Positions 61,715 through 64,000 of a stretch of DNA of 64,000 nt are shown here, one piece after another. The translations under genes and the position numbers were made by a program. The notes under the pieces are model-generated. The model worked only from the letters and a program-made list of their open reading frames with translations. It ran no database searches and was not told the origin of the DNA. The stretch comes from Istiophorus platypterus (taxonomy: Eukaryota; Chordata; Actinopteri; Istiophoriformes; Istiophoridae): positions 13,768,060 through 13,832,059 of the forward strand of contig CM029134.1 of assembly GCA_016859345.1 (NCBI GenBank), read 5' to 3'. Positions within the stretch are counted from its first letter, which is position 1. Every line of letters starts with the position of its first letter.

Positions 61715-63680
61715 CATCTCATATTAAACGAATGGTTGTCCAAATTTACAAAAAGCATGTTTTCTCATTCACTACTTGAGACATTTAGCCATGCAGTTAG
61801 TTTTACTTAATTTCCTGAAGTTTTGAGAGAAACGCCTCTGGGACTCATGGGGGCAAATAAACCAAAACCCTGGGGTGAGTAGGAAAATAGTGAATGCAGT
61901 GTGTTTTAGTTGGATGTAGGTGAAATTACCCCTTGACTGTTCAAGTGATGTGTCTTTGCTCTAAATGTGTCTTTGCTCTAAATGGAGTGACGGTTGTGAG
62001 AGATTAAAGAGTGTTAAGAGAGGCATTTTAGTTACATGTTTGCGCAGCGAATGCAAAGCCTGAGAGCTTTTAGGAAAATCTCCAAACGCATAACTCTCTA
62101 AGTAAAAATGATGCACCCCTGAGTGTGACTATGCAACTGTTTGTGACCTTTGTAAGGCTGGATTGAAGGTCATATTGTGGAAAATTGCCTCTTGTAACAC
62201 TGATGCCTGGGATGGCACATGGATCCAGGCCAGTCCAAGCAGAAAATGTTGCCTCTCTTGGGACAGCAGATAGTCACACCACCAGCACAACCTCAGAAAC
62301 GCGGTGCCAGTGGCATCAATGGTCGCTCCAAAACCTACATGCAATTACTCTATAACCCTTTTCTTCTGGTTAACTAATAACATGACACAAAGAGTTTAAC
62401 TACTTCCATGTCAGCCACTGAAGCACCGGTAGTCAGTCCTCTTGTACCCCCTTGGATGTTGAATTTACCGAGACAACCAACAAATGTTTGTTCTTTTCTT
62501 ATTTTTTTTAAACACAGAGGCCGACCTCTGCCATATACTGTAGCTTTCAAGTCAAGAAGTGACGCACGTGTTATTCAACACAGACCCAAGCCATCAAACT
62601 AGCACTTAGCGAGCTGCGTGAACCATTTTAGAGGTGGAGGAGAATGTGCTTCACCATAAGGGCAAATGGGGCACAGCCCATATACACAGAAATAGCCACA
62701 TTCACTGAAAAGGTTTGTTTCCTTGACAACAACTAAATAAAACATGGTCCTTCAATGGGACATTTTTTTCTTTCTTTGCGAATCATTTCATTACAAACGA
62801 GAGCTCAATCACAACTGTCAACATCATCTACATCATTATCATCGCATAACAACTTAAATGTCATGTCTAATCACTGATACTGGCACAAGGAGGAACAAAT
62901 GAAATACAGTGTAGGTTAACTACAAGTTTGCCTTGGAGGCAGCAAATGTTAGTTGCAAAGCAACTGATCAAAATATGGACTGAAAAAATATACTGCAATA
63001 ATTGCAGGCTATTAAAATATTCAAACTTGGCCACTGTAGCATGGCTGGAGTGTAAGTGCAGCTAAGCAGGCAGTTGTTGTTGTTGTTTTCTATAGACACC
63101 TTGAAAATGAAAATACAGTACATGTGGGTTTTGAGTAGGTGCTTTCATAAAAAATTAATTATTTGAGGAACCTATATGCTCAAACAAATAATTCACTGTC
63201 ACTGTCCATACTGCCATAAAGCATTTCTTCCCTTTATTGCTGCTGGGAGTACACTTAGATGGATATCTTGCAGACGTTACATATCCACCACTTCTTCATT
63301 TGCTCTATGTTCACAGATCAGACTTGCAAGGGCCAGGGAAATAACTTTCTAATTGAATTTAATCCCTTGTTGACGTATGTGAAAAAATCTAAATCTGAAA
63401 CATGTCACTCAATGTTACAGCCTAACAATAACATCACAGAAATATTGCGAAAATGCCTCTTAAACAAGTTACTGTATGTATAAGTAGAATTTTAATTTAA
63501 AATCACAGGGGATTGACACAGCTCAGGGGTAGACTCATCTCACAGAGCTGGAAGATCAAGTTTTAAAACATTAAACAATTAACAAACACACATACACGAG
63601 TCCAGACAATATTTAGTCATGCATAAAGGTGAATGAAAAAAAAAACGCTGGAGCAAAATGGGAAAGTATGCATGGTGAGG
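61340..63680. other. upstream flank or first intron of chrna6
   Basis: It should contain the chrna6 signal-peptide exon, or part of intron 1 if that exon lies beyond the window. I scanned the minus strand for ATG followed by a hydrophobic run and a phase-1 GT donor and found no convincing candidate. Confidence 0.5.
61655..61711. repeat. (CA)n microsatellite
   Basis: About 25 CA units with early interruptions, about 375 bases upstream of chrna6 exon 2. Confidence 0.95.
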
Positions 63681-63688
63681 TGTGAGTC

Positions 63689-63792
63689 TCACTTAATCTC
63701 AGTGGAGGTAGATGCCAGCTGCAGTGCTTTCACCAGATTCACCACTCTGATCAGGACCAGCGCTCTGATGAAGGCATTGTAACCAAAGATAT
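63689..63792 (-). other. possible terminal exon of an unknown gene
   Basis: Behind a fair acceptor (TTTACAACCGCAG|AT), a 104-base stretch is open for 34 codons in phase 1. It reads IFGYNAFIRALVLIRVVNLV then KALQLASTSTEIK and a TGA. The regular Arg/Lys spacing in a hydrophobic helix looks protein-like, but I do not recognise the family, and a stretch this short can be open by chance. The rest of the gene would lie beyond the window end. Confidence 0.22.
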
Positions 63793-64000
63793 CTGCGGTT
63801 GTAAATCGGCAGGAAAAGACGGTTTGATTTATTTCACTGAAACTGGTTTAACACAAAACTATTCCTAGGAGTTTTGACTCACTTCAAAATAAAACTAAAA
63901 ACCAGTCAGATGTAGTTCCAGTGCTCTACTGTACGGGTCAAAATATTGTATTATAACGGCCTCAAAACTCTTAAGAAGTTTTCTGAGGTCACTGGCAGCA

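Noticed and set aside
62129..62344. Minus-strand open frame as chrna6 exon 1
   Set aside because: It has no hydrophobic signal core after its start and no phase-1 donor.

Overview
The window is vertebrate nuclear DNA, most likely from a teleost fish. It is AT-rich, has GT-AG introns and many CA/TG microsatellites, and its main content is three neuronal nicotinic acetylcholine receptor (nAChR) subunit genes. One of them matches the alpha-8 subunit of birds and fish, a subunit mammals lack. The species cannot be named from the sequence.

Layout. (1) Bases 1-4218 are the 3' flank of chrna8, with nothing recognisable. (2) chrna8 lies on the minus strand at 4219-32194: nine coding exons whose lengths sum to exactly 536 codons plus a stop. 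A CpG-rich region with a long (GAGAA)n tract lies just upstream of its ATG. (3) Bases 32,630-37,600 are intergenic with simple repeats. (4) A small secreted-protein gene on the plus strand at 37866-38948 resembles the uncharacterised vertebrate protein C3orf85, but its conserved reading frame carries an in-frame TGA at codon 26. (5) chrnb3 lies on the minus strand at 41105-47008: six exons, 490 residues. (6) Bases 47,200-57,500 are about 10 kb of intergenic DNA with repeats, a possible DNA-transposon end and one weak exon candidate. (7) chrna6 lies on the minus strand at 57515-61280: exons 2-6 are found, but the signal-peptide exon is not certain. (8) Bases 61,340-64,000 are the upstream flank of chrna6, with a possible terminal exon of an unknown minus-strand gene near 63.7 kb.

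The receptor genes run head to tail on one strand in the order chrna6 - chrnb3 - chrna8. The family role is known: alpha subunits carry the paired cysteines of the acetylcholine site, and beta-3 is an accessory subunit that co-assembles with alpha-6. Alpha-8, like alpha-7, belongs to the group able to form homopentamers. All three are cation channels of neuronal plasma membranes.

Main points for follow-up: the TGA in the C3orf85-like gene; an extra intron inside the usually undivided large exon of chrna6; the merged exon 5/6 of chrna8; a leucine-codon repeat in the chrnb3 signal peptide; and repeats placed next to splice sites or the start region of chrna8.
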